The translations under genes and the position numbers were made by a program. This document shows positions 6,414 through 7,466 of a stretch of DNA of 7,466 bases, in pieces. Positions within the stretch are counted from its first letter, which is position 1; every line of letters begins with the position of its first letter. The stretch is from an uncultured Angelakisella sp. Its GTDB lineage: Bacteria > Bacillota > Clostridia > Oscillospirales > Ruminococcaceae. Under the pieces are notes generated by a model, which worked only from the letters and a program-made list of their open reading frames with translations, was not told the DNA's origin and did no database searches. Location of the stretch: positions 1 through 7,466 of the forward strand of contig CAJFUT010000167.1 in assembly GCA_904420255.1 (NCBI GenBank), written 5' to 3'.

Positions 6414-6473
6414 AAAAAAGCCCATGGGCAGACGGCGCGCCACAAAAACAGGCGCATCGCCCATGAGGCTTTT
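6414..6473 (-). terminator. Intrinsic terminator of the response regulator transcript
   Basis: Read leftward, AAAAGCC-T-CATGGGC pairs with GCCCATG-GGCTTTT with a single bulged T. An inner TGCGCC/GGCGCG stem closes a TGTTTTTGT loop, and the outer stem runs into CTTTTTTG. It lies about 140 bases after the regulator stop and about 45 bases before the hydrogenase -35 box, so it separates the two units. The A-tract on the other side would allow some termination of rightward transcripts too. Confidence 0.8.
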
Positions 6474-6610
6474 GCCCATGCAGGCCGTCCCGGCCCGCGG
6501 GCTTCTGATATGGCCGTGGCGCCGGAGGCGGCGCGGCCCTTTCGCCATGCTTCTGCATCGCAAAAGGGGCGGGCCCCCTCCCACTTGGGATGCGGGTCCG
6601 CCGTCCAGGC
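6474..6610 (-). other. GC-rich, hairpin-dense region after the response regulator; no gene seen
   Basis: This is part of the 335-base gap at 6276-6610. Read leftward it holds several stems. GCCC-c-TTTTGC (6560-6570) pairs with GCGAAAGGGC (6536-6545) and is capped by ATGC-agaa-GCAT. GCGCCG-cctc-CGGCGC (6519-6534) is flanked by pairing GGCC blocks. GCCCGCGGGC is a palindrome. The next hairpin is the terminator at 6414-6473. No short frame here has a ribosome site or recognisable product. It may be a long structured 3' untranslated region, a small RNA, or a copy of a dispersed intergenic repeat. I do not recognise a known RNA family. Confidence 0.4.
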
Positions 6611-7315
6611 TCAGCCGCGGCTGTTGTCCACCACGAATTTGTACCCCAGCCCCCACACCGTTTTCAGGTACTCGGGGTTTTTGGGATCCTTTTCCAGCTT
6701 GTTGCGGAGATGGCTGACGTAGACCATCACGGCGTTGGCGTCCACCAGGACGTCCCCGCCCCAGACGTGCTGGTAAAGCTGCTCCTTGGTGAACACCTGG
6801 CCCACATGGTCCAGGAACAGCTTGATCATAATATTTTCCTTGCTGCTGAGGGGGATTTCCACCCCGTCCTTCTCCAGGCGCATGGTGTCGTTGTGGTAGA
6901 CGAAGGGGCCCACCGTCTGAATGGCCTGGGCGCTGCTCCGGGCGGTCTTGTGACGGCGGATCAGGGCCTTCACCTTTGCCCCCATCAGCACCGGGTTGAA
7001 GGGCTTGGTGATATAATCGTCGGCCCCGATGTCCAGGCCGTAGAGGGTGTTGTAATCCTCGGTCCGGGCGCTGAGGATAATGATGGGGGTTTCGTTGCGG
7101 CGCCTGCGGATCTCCTGGACCACCTCAAAACCGTCCATGCCGCCCATCATAATGTCCAGGATAATCAGGTCCACGTGCTGGCGCTGAAGCAGGGCGAGAG
7201 CCTCCTCCCCGCTGGCCGCCGCCGCGGGAACAAAGCCGTTGCTCACCACCACCTTGGTCAGGACCTTCCGCACCATGGGGTCGTCATCCACAATAAGCAC
7301 GCATTCCGCCGCCAA
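6611..7315 (-). CDS. OmpR/PhoB-family response regulator
   Basis: This is a 234-residue two-domain regulator. In the receiver domain (1-120), the acidic pocket is the DDD at 10-12, Asp54 in LIILDIMM is the phosphorylation site, Ser82 and Tyr101 are the switch residues, and Lys104 lies in YITKPF. The winged-helix DNA-binding domain (about 130-230) carries the usual LSSKENIMIKLFL, LYQHVWGGD, VMVYVSHLRNKLE and TVWGLGYKF segments. It should bind promoter DNA when phosphorylated. The start is a TTG at 7315, supported by GGAGGTGG at 7322-7329 and by the receiver domain beginning at once; no ATG is available nearby. It has its own promoter upstream and a terminator downstream, and no kinase follows, so within the window it is an orphan. 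The kinase at the left edge is unlikely to be its operon partner, since it is far away and on the other strand. Target genes are unknown; the adjacent hydrogenase is one candidate. Confidence 0.95.
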   Translation of the reverse strand: MAAECVLIVDDDPMVRKVLTKVVVSNGFVPAAAASGEEALALLQRQHVDLIILDIMMGGMDGFEVVQEIRRRRNETPIIILSARTEDYNTLYGLDIGADDYITKPFNPVLMGAKVKALIRRHKTARSSAQAIQTVGPFVYHNDTMRLEKDGVEIPLSSKENIMIKLFLDHVGQVFTKEQLYQHVWGGDVLVDANAVMVYVSHLRNKLEKDPKNPEYLKTVWGLGYKFVVDNSRG

Positions 7316-7321
7316 CCGTAT

Positions 7322-7329
7322 CCACCTCC
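7322..7329 (-). promoter_or_regulatory. Ribosome binding site supporting the TTG start
   Basis: Minus-strand GGAGGTGG, a near-perfect anti-16S match, lies six bases before TTG at 7315. It is the reason for accepting a non-ATG start for the response regulator. Confidence 0.85.
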
Positions 7330-7342
7330 CCTTTAACCGCGC

Positions 7343-7375
7343 AGCCGCCCCGCCATACTGTGCCCTTCGGCGGCT
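7343..7375 (-). promoter_or_regulatory. Leader hairpin before the response regulator
   Basis: AGCCGCC (7343-7349) is perfectly complementary to GGCGGCT (7369-7375), with a 19-base loop. It lies between the predicted transcription start and the ribosome site and has no T-tract. It may stabilise the mRNA; regulation is not shown. Confidence 0.4.
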
Positions 7376-7386
7376 TAATTATGGTT

Positions 7387-7415
7387 ATTGTACCACACTT
7401 CCCGGATTTTGTACA
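7387..7415 (-). promoter_or_regulatory. Probable promoter of the response regulator gene
   Basis: On the minus strand TGTACA (7410-7415, four of six consensus bases) is followed by 17 bases and TACAAT (7387-7392, five of six). The start would be near 7380, giving a leader of about 65 bases. Bases 7416-7466, up to the window edge, hold nothing I can name. Confidence 0.6.
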
Positions 7416-7466
7416 GGCTTTGGGAAGCAGGCGGCGGAAGCGCCGGCGGGAAAAGAGTCTTTACTT

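Noticed and set aside
4752..6722. A 656-codon open frame on the plus strand opposite the hydrogenase
   Set aside because: It is a shadow of GC-biased codons on the other strand. The minus-strand frame carries full H-cluster and Fe-S motifs, and the plus-strand product is Gly/Ala/His-rich with no recognisable domain and no ribosome site.

Overview
The window looks like chromosome from a GC-rich anaerobic member of the Firmicutes, most likely a gut Clostridia/Oscillospiraceae-type bacterium (inference). The signs are strong AGGAGG-type ribosome sites, sigma-A type promoters, a monomeric [FeFe] hydrogenase, a BlaI/M56 regulatory pair, OmpR-type signalling, and coding regions with G or C at most third codon positions. 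No tRNA, rRNA, CRISPR array, transposase or integrase is visible.

Layout. Bases 1-1513 read rightward: the C-terminal part of a histidine kinase cut by the window edge, then a 262-residue protein with one N-terminal membrane segment, whose start lies 31 bases after the kinase stop. A strong, apparently bidirectional terminator (about 1534-1585) separates this from everything else, which reads leftward. Bases 3940-1613 hold a two-gene regulatory operon: a BlaI/MecI-type repressor followed, with an ATGA overlap, by an M56 (BlaR1-like) membrane metalloprotease. Its promoter has both consensus hexamers at 17-base spacing and carries two copies of a TTATACA-NN-TGTRTAA dyad, so autorepression is very likely. 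The protease lacks the beta-lactam sensor domain of BlaR1 and carries a different extracytoplasmic C-terminus.

Upstream of that operon (4037-4669) is a small permuted papain-like (NlpC/P60-superfamily) hydrolase. Its ribosome site lies in the 3' arm of a terminator-like hairpin following the hydrogenase gene. The hydrogenase (4758-6275, 505 residues) is a stand-alone [FeFe] type with H-cluster motifs and several Fe-S motifs, and has its own promoter. At the right end (6611-7315) is an OmpR-type response regulator with a TTG start, its own promoter and a distal terminator. No kinase lies next to it within the window.

The 335-base gap between regulator and hydrogenase holds, in leftward reading order, a run of GC-rich hairpins, the regulator terminator, an AT-rich stretch and the hydrogenase promoter. 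The most interesting points are the redesigned M56 sensor with its double-operator promoter, the hairpin that hides the hydrolase ribosome site, the structured region after the response regulator, and the odd compositional junction at about 3941-4140. None can be proved to be a new system from sequence alone.
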